Assembly (NCBI GenBank): GCA_016584305.1
Contig: JACEEZ010020269.1
Coordinates: forward strand, 56,595-120,594
Source: Chionoecetes opilio
Taxonomy: Eukaryota > Arthropoda > Malacostraca > Decapoda > Majidae
Direction: 5' to 3'
DNA length: 64,000 nt
The notes under the pieces were generated by a model, which ran no database searches, had not been told where the DNA came from, and was given only the letters and a program-made list of their open reading frames with translations. The first letter of the stretch is position 1, and the number at the start of each line of letters is the position of its first letter. Below are positions 32,546 to 43,112 of this stretch, piece by piece. A program made the translations under genes and the position numbers.

Positions 32546-33399
32546 CATGATATACTGCGGGGTCATGCCTTGAGAACCTCCCCGGGTCTAGAGTGAACAG
32601 AGAGGCCCTGGCACTAAGATGGCGCCCGTAAATCGAGTTGTCACTATATTATTAGAGGTACTCTAGAATAAAAATATTGATAACAGAAGTTGCATTGGAG
32701 GCAGCATCCGTGGTTCGGATCCCACGAAAAACTGTAGGTCCCTCCGCTATAAGGAGTCCTTCTCCCCTTGTCCACTATTTGGTAAAAAAAAAAAAAAAAA
32801 AAAAAAAAAACTTTTAATCTCAAACTTCTTTCACTCATTTTTCACTTATTTTTCCTCCATGTGGTATGTTTTGGAATCGGGGGATGGGGTTGAGAATGAT
32901 GCCAGCCGCCCGTGCGGGGTGCCGTGGCGTTTGGGGGTGTGCGCGCGTACATGGTCGACAGAACAAGTAAAAACTATAACCCAAAATCAAGAAAAATAAC
33001 AAAAAAACAAACAAGAAAGAAGAAAGAAGAGAAGAAGAAAGAAGAAAGGAAAAAACAAGTCAAACCTGAAGAAAGAACAAGAAGATCAAACAAAAACTGA
33101 AGAACCCTGCGGTGGGCGGCGGATGTGGGCCCGGGGTTGTCTTGGGTGTGTCCGGGGTTCCATCTTTCAAGGCCCATGCCCTGCCAAGCCGTCCCAGAGT
33201 GGTTTCTGTTTGCTCGGTGCGAGTGAGGGAAAGCGTGTCAAGACCGACCCACAACAACATACAAAAACGTTACAGCAAACCCGGGTTAAGCCCCGGAGAC
33301 TTTTCTCATACTAGCCTCCTTTCTCTCACCCATCTATTCTTCTCCCTGTCCCCACTTATCCCCTCCTGCTTTCTCTTTTGTTGATTCTGAGGAGGCAGA
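32546..33399. other. No supported gene
   Basis: Contains a poly(A) of about 28 (32,783-32,810) that could be a SINE tail: upstream GTGGTTCGGATCCCACG (32,710) looks like a B box. AGAAGAAAGAAG purine repeats fill 33,015-33,055. The GC-rich block 33,105-33,240 has open frames without domains. Confidence 0.35.
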
Positions 33400-33755
33400 G
33401 AGCTTCACCGAGAGGTGTCACTCGGGCGATATAACATGGTGCGCCATTTTTATTTCATGGACGACAGCGATCCTAGCGGTTGGTGCACGCACTGACAGTC
33501 GCCCGTGCAGATAGAGGGGGGAATCGCTCCTCCTTTTTGTGATGATGGGGGGGTGAGTAATGGAAGGTGGGAGAGAGGGGAAGGAAGGGAATATGGAGAA
33601 GGGAGAGGAGGAAAAAAAGGAGTAAGGGAAAAAATTGGAGGGATTGAAGGAGTCAGGAAGAGGGAAACGACGTGGAAAGAAAAAAAGTAATCAAAGAAGG
33701 GGGGGAATTCTCCACTCACCCATTAGCCATCAACCCCACACCCATTCACTCACCC
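33400..33755. mobile_element. Terminal fragment related to the THAP-carrying element
   Basis: GAGGTGTCACTCGGGCGATA and ATTTCATGGACGACAGCGAT at 33,415-33,480 match 21,285-21,350 upstream of the THAP exon. Related GAGCTTCACATAGAGGTGTC sequence occurs inverted at 40,875-40,905 and 43,765-43,800. A short GGGTGATGG-type piece follows up to the hAT-like element. Confidence 0.5.
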
Positions 33756-34363
33756 AGTGGCGGTCGTGGCATAGGGCTGCGGAGCTGCAGCCCCCCAGAC
33801 ACTCACTTTCCAGGTGTATGATGTCTTTAGAGACAGCAGAATTGATACACTACTAACAAATATATCATAATAAAAAGTCATTATATGTTATTTTCAATAT
33901 GTTTTCTAAGTGAATTTTCATTAAAAATAGACTTAAAGTAAGTTACTTTCATATTTGCTGTACGATTCATGTCTGCTGCCGCCGCGCCACTTGTGAACGC
34001 CAGGAGCTGCAGCCGTGCAGCTTTTCAGTCTCGTCCCCCAGCTTTTTAGTCTCGTCCCCCAGGTTTTTAGTCTCGTCCCCAGTGCGTATAAACGGTGTGC
34101 ATAGTGACGGCGGGCGGCGGCGGCAAATCAAGCGGCACTGACTTTATTTTCAAGTAATACTGTAATTCTACCATCACCACCTCAGCCATCCCCTCTACTG
34201 CCAACACTACCACCCCCACCATCCCTTCTACCACCACCACTACTACCATGCCCTAAAATCCGTGAACATCAACTACAACTGCCTGAGATAGGTAAAATTT
34301 ATGTATCCTACTGTTGTGTGAAGCTTGCAGTCCCCCCTTTTATTTTATCACGAGCCGCCACTG
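33755..34363. mobile_element. hAT-like non-autonomous element, copy A
   Basis: It begins CAGTGGCGGTCGTGGCATAG and ends ATCACGAGCCGCCACTG. CAGTGGCGGCT-type TIRs are typical of hAT elements. Longer relatives lie at 36,938-37,730 and 44,549-45,542. It retains tri-nucleotide CACCAC/CTACCA-rich DNA in the middle but no transposase; clear 8-bp target duplications are not visible. Confidence 0.65.
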
Positions 34364-34399
34364 CTAATAACCGAAATAAGTGCAAGAGGCCGTGGTATG

Positions 34400-34402
34400 A
34401 GC

Positions 34403-34490
<88 letters not shown>

Positions 34491-34676
34491 GGTCTCTCTC
34501 TCTCTCGCTCGGTCTCTCTCTCTCTCTATCTCCTTTCTTTCTCATCTACTATTTCTTCTCCCTCCTCCTCCTCTCCCTTCTCCCTCTTCATCCTCCACAC
34601 GATGAAAATATTCACGATAATATCACATACTGGCTACGATGTGTATATATGTAGCCTAATGTAGGCTATGTGTGTC

Positions 34677-34717
<41 letters not shown>

Positions 34718-34834
34718 CATAGCCAGTATGTACGTGATATTATCGTGAATATTTTCATCGTGTGGAGGAGGATGAAGAGGGAGAAGGAAGAGGAGGAGGG
34801 AGAAGAAATAGTAGATGAAAAAGAAAGAAAGGAA

Positions 34835-34880
<46 letters not shown>

Positions 34881-34934
34881 GAGAGAAGAGAGATAGACAG
34901 AGAGGAGAGAGAGTAGAGAGAGAGAGAGAAGAGA

Positions 34935-34971
<37 letters not shown>

Positions 34972-34978
34972 AGATATA
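34400..34978. repeat. GA/CT long hairpin centred near 34,695
   Basis: (CT)n at 34,405-34,530 then CTTCATCCTCCACACGATGA and AAATATTCACGATAATATCA are mirrored after a (CA)n centre by TGATATTATCGTGAATATTT, TCATCGTGTGGAGGAGGATG and (GA)n to 34,970. The arms are nearly identical over about 270 bp. Confidence 0.85.
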
Positions 34979-35108
34979 AAACGTTTATTGTGAATAATGT
35001 ACACATTATACATAATACATATATAATTAAGGGTACAAAATAGACAAAGGGCGCACCCCCCATGCAGGTTGCATAGGAAGGATTGCCATGATAATGATAT
35101 ATGATATG

Positions 35109-35198
<90 letters not shown>

Positions 35199-35225
35199 AA
35201 AGAGTGAGAGAGGAGAGAGAGGAAG

Positions 35226-35261
<36 letters not shown>

Positions 35262-35342
35262 GAGAAGAGAGGAGAGAGAGAGGAGAGAGAGAGAGGAGAG
35301 AGAGAGAGAGAAGAAGAGAGAAGTGAGAGAGAGAGAGGAGAG

Positions 35343-35382
<40 letters not shown>

Positions 35383-35460
35383 AGATGAGAGAGAGAGAGA
35401 CGGGAGAGAGAGAGAGAGAGAGAGGAGAGGAGAGAGAGAGAGAGAGAGAGAGTTGTGATA
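34979..35460. repeat. Short spacer and long (GA)n tract
   Basis: After ATACATAATACATATATAAT and a 60-bp unique part, nearly pure (GA)n with AGAGGAGAG variants runs 35,112-35,452. Long open frames of Ser-Leu or Arg-Glu repeats here are artefacts. Confidence 0.9.
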
Positions 35461-36154
35461 TTGTTTGCAAAGTTTTGCGTTGATTATTATTTCGGCTCCT
35501 ACCAAGCTTGTTGTGTTTTTGTCGCAGAAACCAATCAAGACAAAAAACGATCTTTGTACCAAGACGGTGCTTGGACGACAAAAACACGGCTTTAATCATC
35601 GACGGCAGATAAGAAGACGAGGAATCATATGTGTAAATTCACGCACGGACATTCATATGAGGCCATATTATTCGTGTTTTTCAGTAATTATCATGATTTT
35701 TTGTAATAAATGAATAGATGGTAGGTAACAGCCGTGCAAAACGATCCTTTATGAAGTATCATATGATAAATTATCTCTTGAGGCATCATTTACTAAAGTT
35801 ATGGAGGTATGATACATCCATGATTAAAATACTATGCATTTTAAGTGCAATTTGTTTGTAAACAAAATCACGTGTAAGCCTAACACGCCTCATGTAAGCT
35901 TGGAGAGGATTGGCTGTTGCGCGACACCAGACCCCTCTGGTGGCTACCAGCTGCAATGGACCTAGTAGCTTACTAGGTGCTTACAATATCGTTGCCGAAT
36001 ACAGTTCTTGCCATCTTTCCTAGCAGTCTAGTAACTTCGACCTCGTAACAGGGTATCGCTGGTAAGTTTGCTGAATCCAGCCCTAAGTTACCTAGGAAAT
36101 GGGTTCACAGCACCTCCAGCCCTCTTGGAAATACACTCGATAAGTGGAGATGTG
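35461..36154. other. No gene seen
   Basis: AT-rich unique-looking DNA between the GA tract and the next MITE. Open frames are short and have no domain. Confidence 0.4.
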
Positions 36155-36662
36155 TACCGTAGATAACACTAAAGTCGCCAGGACAAAGTTTTTTGCTATT
36201 TACAGACGTGTGGTGGCGTTAATATACTGGCATTTCTACATCCATGATTTCAGGAAAGTTAGAAGGGGCTATCTGGAGAGTCTGTGTCATTTTGTGTCTT
36301 CATCTAGCTGTGTCATATTATGGCTATAAATGAACAAATTACAAAAATATCACCACAGAGGCGACCAACAACAAGGAAGATCGCCAGTTAGTAATTATGT
36401 TTAGAGTGTCCTCCCGCCGTCGTCATCGCGCGAAGAAAAAAAACAAGTTGCGAAATTTGAAACAGTATAATTTATATACGTGCAGATACAAAGCATAAAA
36501 CAACGCTGAAACACGGTAGATTACACAGTCATGATATAAACTACTGTGTATCATCTTCAGTGGCACAGACAAATCAGTAGTGATGCTGTAATTCGTAGCC
36601 TAATATATGGCGCCTGGCAACATTAGTGCAGGTGCATGGCGACTAAAGTGTTATTTACGGTA
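36155..36662. mobile_element. TACCGTAGATAACACT MITE, second copy
   Basis: Same TIRs and interior as 21,670-22,156. The giant palindrome's outer boundary (about 36,374) falls inside this MITE; the right arm ends at the corresponding point near 46,108, so the palindrome break used this sequence. Confidence 0.75.
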
Positions 36663-36794
36663 CAGTAAGTAGAAGTAGTAGTAGTAGTAGAAGTGTATGT
36701 ATATGTGTGTATGAGTATGTGATATTTTCAAAGCAATCCTACAGTAAACCCTCTCTAATTCGAACTTCGGATATTTCGACTTGTTTCAGGCCCA

Positions 36795-36885
36795 GTTTGA
36801 ATTATCAGAGGGTATCGAACCTAGGTCCTGATGGTTGTAGGTTGAGGACATAACCACTCAGCCACCAGAGTATGAAGTGAACAGG
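36795..36885 (-). repeat. tRNA-like SINE head
   Basis: On the minus strand TGGTGGCTGAGTGGTTATGT holds an A box and GGTTCGATACC a B box. The mirror copy is on the plus strand at 45,612-45,685. Adjacent TAAACCCTCTCTAATTCGAA is a pogo-like terminal sequence. It is tRNA-derived, but I see no complete cloverleaf with CCA-stem, so no tRNA gene is called. Confidence 0.5.
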
Positions 36886-36937
36886 TGGAAAATGTTCATT
36901 GAATTACAAGAACATGAACAGTGAAGGTGAGTGTATG

Positions 36938-37730
36938 CAGTGGCGGCTTGTGGCATAGGGCTGCAAAGCTGCAGCACCCCCAGACACTCACTGCCAGGTG
37001 TATGATGCCTTTAGAGACACAGCAGAATTGATACACTACTAACAAATATATCAGAATAAAAAGTCATTATATGTTATTTAATTCTTTTCAATACGTTACT
37101 AAGTGAATTTTCATTAAAGCCAGACAAAAATTTTTGTTACTTTCATATTTGCTGTACGATTCATGTCTGCGCCGCCGCCGCGCCACTTATGAACACAATG
37201 AGCTGCAGTCGAGGCAGCTATGTCTCGTCCCTCTCGTGTTTACAGTGCGTGTGTACGGTGTGGTTAAATCATGCTTTCTTTAATTACCCTATGACGATGG
37301 AAAATCCAGTGAAGTATTTGCAAAACATCAACTTATCCCAGCTGACATCAAATGAAAAAACTGAAATAAAACGGTACCGACTTTATTTTCAAGTAGAGTA
37401 ACACTGTAGTTCTACCATCACCACCTCAGCCATCCCCTCTACTACCAACACTACCACCCCCACCATCCCTTCTACCACCACCACTACTACCATATGCCCT
37501 GAAATCCGTGAACATCAACTACAACTCATACCTGAGATAAGCCATTTTGCCTGAAAAGCTCTGCTTATTATAAAGGCTGGCCTTCTAAGTTGTAAACAAA
37601 CATTATTGTATTAATTTATGCGGCTATTATTATATGTATCAATATTTCAAATGTTAGGTAAAATTTGTGTATCCTACTATTGTGTGAAGCTTGCAGTCCC
37701 TCCATTGTATTTTATCACGAGCCGCCACTG
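36938..37730. mobile_element. hAT-like non-autonomous element, copy B (left arm)
   Basis: Ends CAGTGGCGGCTTGTGG and CACGAGCCGCCACTG. It contains a small plus-strand frame (37,189-37,401) including MTMENPVKYLQNINLSQLTS and NEKTEIKRY, which resembles the short N-terminal exon of ZMYM1/hAT-type transposases, suggesting an internally deleted autonomous element. Confidence 0.7.
37189..37401 (+). CDS. Possible N-terminal exon of a hAT transposase (partial)
   Basis: Seventy codons; the credible part begins at MTMENPVKYLQNINLSQLTS. The mirror copy (45,293-45,081, minus strand) encodes nearly the same peptide with one or two changes (NHAF/NRAF, TSNEK/TLNEK), so the frame has been kept in both arms. 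No zinc-finger or RNase H region follows. Family call is by weak similarity of the -L-LT-EK--IK- block. Confidence 0.35.
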   Translation: MNTMSCSRGSYVSSLSCLQCVCTVWLNHAFFNYPMTMENPVKYLQNINLSQLTSNEKTEIKRYRLYFQVE

Positions 37731-37734
37731 CACT

Positions 37735-38017
37735 CACCCATTACCCATCACCCCCCACCCATTCACGCACCCATTACCCATCACCCCACACCCATTCGCT
37801 CACCCATTTCCCTTGTCTGGCACATTCACCTTTTTGGCATTAAATCAATCAATCACCCATTTCCCATCACCCCCAACCCATTCACTCACCGATTACCCAT
37901 CACCCCCACCCATTCACTCACCTATTACCCATCACCCCACATCCATTCACTCACCCATCACCCCACACCCATTACCCATCACCCCCACCCATTCACTCAC
38001 CCATTACCCATCATCAC
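37735..38017. repeat. CACCCATTACCCATCACCCC minisatellite (left arm)
   Basis: Same unit as at 22,508 in the other orientation. A LINE/SINE tail (TTTTTGGCATTAAATCAATC, 37,832-37,851) interrupts it. It contains the insertion site of the 2.4-kb TIR element. Confidence 0.85.
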
Positions 38018-40402
38018 TAGGGTACGCCGTAGGTCCAATGAAAAGTGAAATATAGATTATTTCGAATTTGGCAGGGTGTTTTCTTATGTAAAATTGAAGT
38101 TTAAGGGTGGTTTGTCCGCTTCAACTTTTTGGTTTGAGCACTTCTTGCTATGCAAAAATGGACTTTTATATTTATATGCAAAACATAGCTTAGCATACAC
38201 CATCTTTAACCTCACAGAAAAGCCACTTAAGTTCGAGATTCGATAAATTTTACTGAAGACAAAGTTGTAGAACACTAAAAACTCTATCGGAAGTATGCCC
38301 TCGATATTGCCGTAAAACCTATATTAAGTCCGCCAGACGCCGGAAAGCTCACTTCTCATACAAAATCGCCTCGTTTTTCGGGTAAAAACCTTTTTCCTGG
38401 CAACTGGATTTTCCACGTTATTGTTTACCCAACGTAGGTGGTTTCAGGACTGGATACTGTTTAAGGTCTAAGGTCCTATCACCAAACTCCAAAAGTCACA
38501 AAAAAACAGCGTAAGTCGGTCAAACACGTACGGTCGAAGTCCAGCTCCGCATCCAAGCATCCGGTTCGACGTTCCGCCCACTGCTGCTGCTGCCTTGGCT
38601 TCTGGATTCCTCCAGGACCTTATCGCTGACGGCCACCTCTCTCCAGACATGTCGTACCTGGTCTGCGATCCTAACAAGCTGAGGAGGGCCAGGCAGGATG
38701 CCATGGCATCGGCCAGGGACCTTGACCAGGGGAAGCACCAGGGTACCAAAATAGTTGGATTGGGTTACGATGGGAGGAAGGACAAGACCAGGGCGATGGT
38801 GCCCGACAGATATGGGAAGCTGCACCCAAGGTTGATCAGGGAGGAGCATGTGTCAGTGACAGAGGAGCCATCTGGTAGGTACCTTTGGCACTTTGTACCA
38901 GAGGACCCGGTGCCACCTGAGAAGCCTGCGTTCAAGGTGGCTCAGGCTCTCTATGATCTGCTGGTGACATACGACTCCACCGACTCACTGATCGTACTGC
39001 AAGGTGACTCAACTAGGGCCAACACGGGGTGGAAGGGTGGTACTCACGCCCATTTGGAGAAGATGCTGGGACGCAAGCTCTTCTGGAGTATATGCGTGTT
39101 GCACACAAACGAGTTGCCCCTGCGCCACCTTATCACCAGCATCGACGGGCCTACCTCATCTGACACTGGCTTCACGGGTCCAGTGTGCAGTCTGCTGTCC
39201 AGCGTGAATGAGATGCAGTACAACGCAGAGTTCAGAGGAGTGCCAGGCGGTGAAGATCTCACGGAGATACCGGAGTATATCCTGGTCAACATGTCCACTG
39301 ACCAGCAGGTCTCCTACCAGCTGGTCCAGGCTGTGAAGCGGGGCGTTCTCCCGTCCGAGCTGCAGGAGATCAAGTGTGGCAAGGTGTTCCACTCCAGATG
39401 GCTCACCACAGCCCAGTCGCTCGTGTACATGTGGACCAGAAAGCATGGACTGACTGGCAAAGAACTTAACACCCTGGAAATCCTAGTCAAGTACTGCCTG
39501 CAGGTGTACTTCAAACTCTACTACGAGATCAAGGTTCACCACAGACTAGAGGACGGCCCCAAGCACATCCTCACGCAGCTCAGAGTGATGAGGTCGCAGC
39601 CCAAGAAGGTCCAAACAGCTGTGACCTTTTACGTGCGGACAGGAGCATGGTTCGCACACTCAGAAATGTGTCCTCCTGTCGCTCAGGACAATCAGAGTGA
39701 GGACGACCGCAGGTTCGCCGTGACCCAGATTTTGAAGCTGAGGGCTGGCGAGGAGTATGGGGACACCAGTGTAAGACCTCGCATCACACCCAAGCTGAAG
39801 TTGTCAGCCACCAGCTTGCAGACACTGATCAGCTGGCAGCCTGGCCAGGTGCACGAGCCGGCATTCACCTGTTCACTGTCCGGGGATCAGATCCAGGAGA
39901 TCCTGGTCAAGCCGTACGAGGTTCCGGAGTTCTCTATCCACACTCAGAGCACCGAAAGAGTCGTGAAGCAGGTGACAGAGGCTGCGGCAGCAGTGGTGGG
40001 GCAGCAGGCCAGAGACGGGTTCATCCGGGCTCGGGCCCACCACCGGGAGACCATGCCCTGCTTCAGGTCTAAGAAGGACATGATGGACACGTTCTAGGCC
40101 AAAGTAGAGGCTGTGACACTGTGATGTAGTGCCTGATGAGCCAACTGATCAGAAAGAGCTTACCACGCTAGTCATTTGGAACCCATATTGGTGCATGATG
40201 CAATACACAGGACCAACCGGACACTGCGTACTCATTTAAGCATTATTCGATAAGGGTGCAATATAAAATTGCGATTTTGCAGAGTAAGAATTGCTCAAAT
40301 GCAAAAATGGAACAAGATAAAATCGTCTTAGAATTCCATTTTACATAGGAAATTGGCATGCCAAAGTTCAGAAAAAGAATTTTTGTTATACGGCGTACCC
40401 TA
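38018..40402 (+). mobile_element. 2385-bp TIR DNA transposon with intact ORF
   Basis: Ends TAGGGTACGCCGTA (38,018-38,031) and TACGGCGTACCCTA (40,389-40,402). ATCAC lies directly outside both ends (38,013-38,017; 40,403-40,407), a possible 5-bp target duplication; comparison with the empty site in the other arm would also allow a 4-bp ATCA duplication. The right palindrome arm has the uninterrupted minisatellite, so the boundaries are directly visible. It carries a single long frame at 38,472-40,097. Confidence 0.85.
38472..40097 (+). CDS. hAT-like transposase candidate of a poorly named family
   Basis: The frame is open from 38,472 (after TAA at 38,469) to TAG at 40,095-40,097; the first ATG in frame is downstream of 38,595, so an upstream exon or non-ATG-proximal start is possible. 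Ordered motifs: IVLQGDSTRANTGWKGGTHA (candidate catalytic Asp), WSICVLHTNELPLRHLI (C-x2-H), CGKVFHSRWLTTAQSLVYMW (RW), and a C-terminal SIHTQSTERVVKQVTEAAAA (ER) then RDGFIRARAHHRETMPCF. D, CxxH, RW and ER in this order match the layout of hAT RNase H transposases, but sequence is otherwise unlike classical hATs. I recall many unnamed arthropod proteins with the HTQxxER...VTEA and RDGFIRxR ending. GC-rich codons contrast with AT-rich flanks. No stop or shift: possibly recently active. Confidence 0.7.
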   Translation, partial: GPITKLQKSQKNSVSRSNTYGRSPAPHPSIRFDVPPTAAAALASGFLQDLIADGHLSPDMSYLVCDPNKLRRARQDAMASARDLDQGKHQGTKIVGLGYDGRKDKTRAMVPDRYGKLHPRLIREEHVSVTEEPSGRYLWHFVPEDPVPPEKPAFKVAQALYDLLVTYDSTDSLIVLQGDSTRANTGWKGGTHAHLEKMLGRKLFWSICVLHTNELPLRHLITSIDGPTSSDTGFTGPVCSLLSSVNEMQYNAEFRGVPGGEDLTEIPEYILVNMSTDQQVSYQLVQAVKRGVLPSELQEIKCGKVFHSRWLTTAQSLVYMWTRKHGLTGKELNTLEILVKYCLQVYFKLYYEIKVHHRLEDGPKHILTQLRVMRSQPKKVQTAVTFYVRTGAWFAHSEMCPPVAQDNQSEDDRRFAVTQILKLRAGEEYGDTSVRPRITPKLKLSATSLQTLISWQPGQVHEPAFTCSLSGDQIQEILVKPYEVPEFSIHTQSTERVVKQVTEAAAAVVGQQARDGFIRARAHHRETMPCFRSKKDMMDTF

Positions 40403-41505
40403 ATCACCACCCACCCATTTTGACTTCAGCCAAAACAAAATGTGTGTGGGGGGGAGAGGGTATTGAGATTGGAGACCATTTATTGGAATGACGGGGCCTC
40501 GGTATGAAATACAAAAGGAACAAAAGGTGTAATAAAAAAGAATACATCCATCAATACCACTTCAGTTCATTATTTTAACTTAATACTACATATATATGCG
40601 TCTTGGGGTATTGAAAAGGCACAACACCGTGCACAGTAATGATATAAGCATTTTGACACTTATGAGCCCCCCCGAAATTTTGGGGAACTCCCAATTCTGG
40701 GAACCCTGTAAACCCTTCAGTTCATTATTTTAACTTAATACTACATATATTTGCGTCTTAGGGTATTGAAAAGGCACAACACCGTGCACAGTAATGATAT
40801 AAGCATTGTGACACTTTTGACGGAATGCACCATCCGCATAGCGGCACCACCTGTTCAAAATCCAAAATGGCGCGGCCCAAGTGACACCTCTATGTGAAGC
40901 TCTCTTTGGAGGGACCGCGAGTGAGGTATCTTGAAATAGGCGAATTTTGGTGAGAGAAGCCGTAAGAAGCCGGCTTCTTACGGCTTCTTGCGGCTTCTCT
41001 CTCGCTTATGTGCCTCGCCAGAACGGCTGACAGTACTGTTCGAGGCTCGCCCGCTCGGCGCTCACAGCTGATAATTGTAAACAAAACAACCACACAATGA
41101 CGAAAGTGTACCGTCGAATGAAAGCCATTAATAAGTTACGATAACTGACTGACGATATTGTGAATGGATCACAAATTCACAACACATATCCTTCACATTA
41201 ATGTTTTTTTGCTCCATAAACCAAGGACTATTAATAGGGCAAGGTAAAGAGGCAGGCACCTACGGACATCATATGGGGTTGGGTGGGTCGAGTTCCACAT
41301 TAGTGACTTATTTTTTTATTAACTGCTGCACCTGATGGCAAGGGTCAGGTATAATGAGGGATTTCATTAACTGGCCATCATCTGGCCGCCAGTGCCCGGG
41401 ATTTTTCCGCTTTGGTGGTTGGGCTGATTTTGGGTTGGTTTATATTTTGCTTGGAAGATAGGGGGGCTGTTTTTCATTCTTGGCTAATTTTTGGCATTAA
41501 ATTAA
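40403..41505. repeat. Left-arm unique block with tandem duplication and perfect palindrome
   Basis: TTCAGTTCATTATTTTAACT starts a unit of about 155 bp at 40,560 that recurs at 40,716. A perfect palindrome of about 34 bp, AGAAGCCGTAAGAAGCC followed by its complement, lies near 40,957-40,990 and is mirrored near 43,678-43,710. Sequence at 40,865-40,905 resembles the termini of the THAP-carrying element. No gene. Confidence 0.7.
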
Positions 41506-41556
41506 TCTCTCTCTCTCTCTCACTCTCTCTCTCTCTCTCCTCTCTCTCCTCTCTCT

Positions 41557-41646
<90 letters not shown>

Positions 41647-41663
41647 TCTCTCTTTCTCTCTCT

Positions 41664-41739
<76 letters not shown>

Positions 41740-41830
41740 ATGTTTTTTCTCTCACTCTCTTCTCACGTCTTCTGTCTTCTCTACTCATTCTCGTCTCTCT
41801 CTCTGCGATGCTAATCTCCTCTCTCTCTCT
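41506..41830. repeat. (CT)n tract, left arm
   Basis: Nearly pure CT with single C insertions, mirrored by the (GA)n at 42,930-43,109. Length differs between arms, as expected of a microsatellite. Confidence 0.95.
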
Positions 41831-41976
41831 CTCATCAATAATGAATTTTGAATGTGGATTCAACAATACTTTTGCAGTAACTTTACTTTGTAGCGTTTTA
41901 AAACTGAAAAATATTGCAGCTAGAACTAGCTATTGGAGGAGCTAAAATAAGGATCACGTTACCACTATCATAAAAG

Positions 41977-42573
41977 ACTGTTTAAAGGTGGTTAACAATT
42001 ACAAAGGATATTATATGGAAAAATGTTTCGCTGTTTATAAGGCTGTCAATGGGTTGTATCCGGAGTGGTATCTAGTTTTCCATTGTCAGGGAAAATACAG
42101 CCTGTACAACAAGGCAGCTAAAAGACCTTTATGTGCCAAGAGCCAGAACAGACTGGTGCCAGACCCATCACTGTACAAAGGCATTAACTATGGAACAATT
42201 TGCCTTCGTGCATCATTTATTACGGAAGTCTACACTTTTAAATCTTGACTTACTTAATTATCTCACTTAATCACTTAATTTACTTTTAAATGACCCTAAG
42301 TGAACTATAATTTGTTTCCCCATATCAAATAGCAGTTGCATATGTTATTAGTAGTATTTTAAAGATATTTGAAGTGACTTTTAGTTCTTAATGTTTAATG
42401 TTATAATTAATTTCCTTTTAATGTTTCGTTTGACTTTCTTTTTATGTATTTTTTTTTATTTGCGTGACTTTCAGAAGCTTCATTTTTAGTATATATTGCA
42501 TAGAACATCTGTGATGTAAGTTTGATAGTATAACCTTGTTTCATGGAAATAAAGATATTTATTTATTTATTTA
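41977..42573 (+). pseudogene. LINE 3' fragment in the palindrome spacer
   Basis: A frame (41,988-42,248) reads FAVYKAVNGLYPEWYL, YSLYNKAAKRPLCAKS and DPSLYKGINYGTICLR. The order [VY]K-xxxGLxPEY, YxLR/YNxR and a late F.YxxxxxWNxLP-like block is common at the C-terminus of CR1/L2/Jockey reverse transcriptases. The 3' end GAAATAAAGATATTTATTTA with (ATTT)n at 42,546-42,573 is a typical tail. The insertion lies in the loop only, so it may have preceded or driven formation of the palindrome. Confidence 0.5.
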
Positions 42574-42792
42574 CTCTCCCTCTCACTCTTTCTCTCAGAG
42601 AGAGAAGGAGAGGTCAAACAGTCTTCACCTCTATTTCCAGGTACTCTCCGAGGGACACCACTTACTTCACACCCCTTTACACATTCCTCATCTACAACTT
42701 GACATCCAGCTGGGGTCTTCTCTCTCTCTCTCTCTCATATCTATATCTATATCTATCAGATCTAGATATCTATCTATATCTCTTTTATGATA
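42574..42792. repeat. CT and (TATCTA)n repeats at the loop's right side
   Basis: TCTCTCTCTCTC at 42,719 and (ATCTAT)n at 42,739-42,780 precede the start of the right arm. No gene. Confidence 0.8.
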
Positions 42793-42924
42793 GGAGTAAC
42801 GTGATCCTTATTTCTAGCTCCTCCAATAGCTAGTTTAGCTGCAATATTTTGCAGTTTTAAAACGCTACAAAGTAAAGTTGAGAAAAGTATTTGTTGAATC
42901 CCATATACCCATACAGTAATTCAT

Positions 42925-42929
<5 letters not shown>

Positions 42930-42978
<49 letters not shown>

Positions 42979-43057
42979 GAGAGAGAGAGAGAGAGGAGGA
43001 GAGAAGAGAGAGACGAGAGAGAGAGAGAGAGGAGAGAGAGAGAGGGAGAGAGAGAGA

Positions 43058-43109
<52 letters not shown>
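42930..43109. repeat. (GA)n tract, right arm
   Basis: Mirror of 41,506-41,830, interrupted by AGGAG variants; ends at GATTAATTTAATGCCAAAAA, the inverse of 41,490-41,505. Confidence 0.95.

Positions 43110-43112
<3 letters not shown>

Noticed and set aside
34717..35599. Long Ser/Leu-rich and Arg/Glu-rich frames
   Set aside because: Produced by (GA)n/(CT)n tracts; the same holds for 31,789-32,373, 41,412-41,945 and 42,865-43,260.
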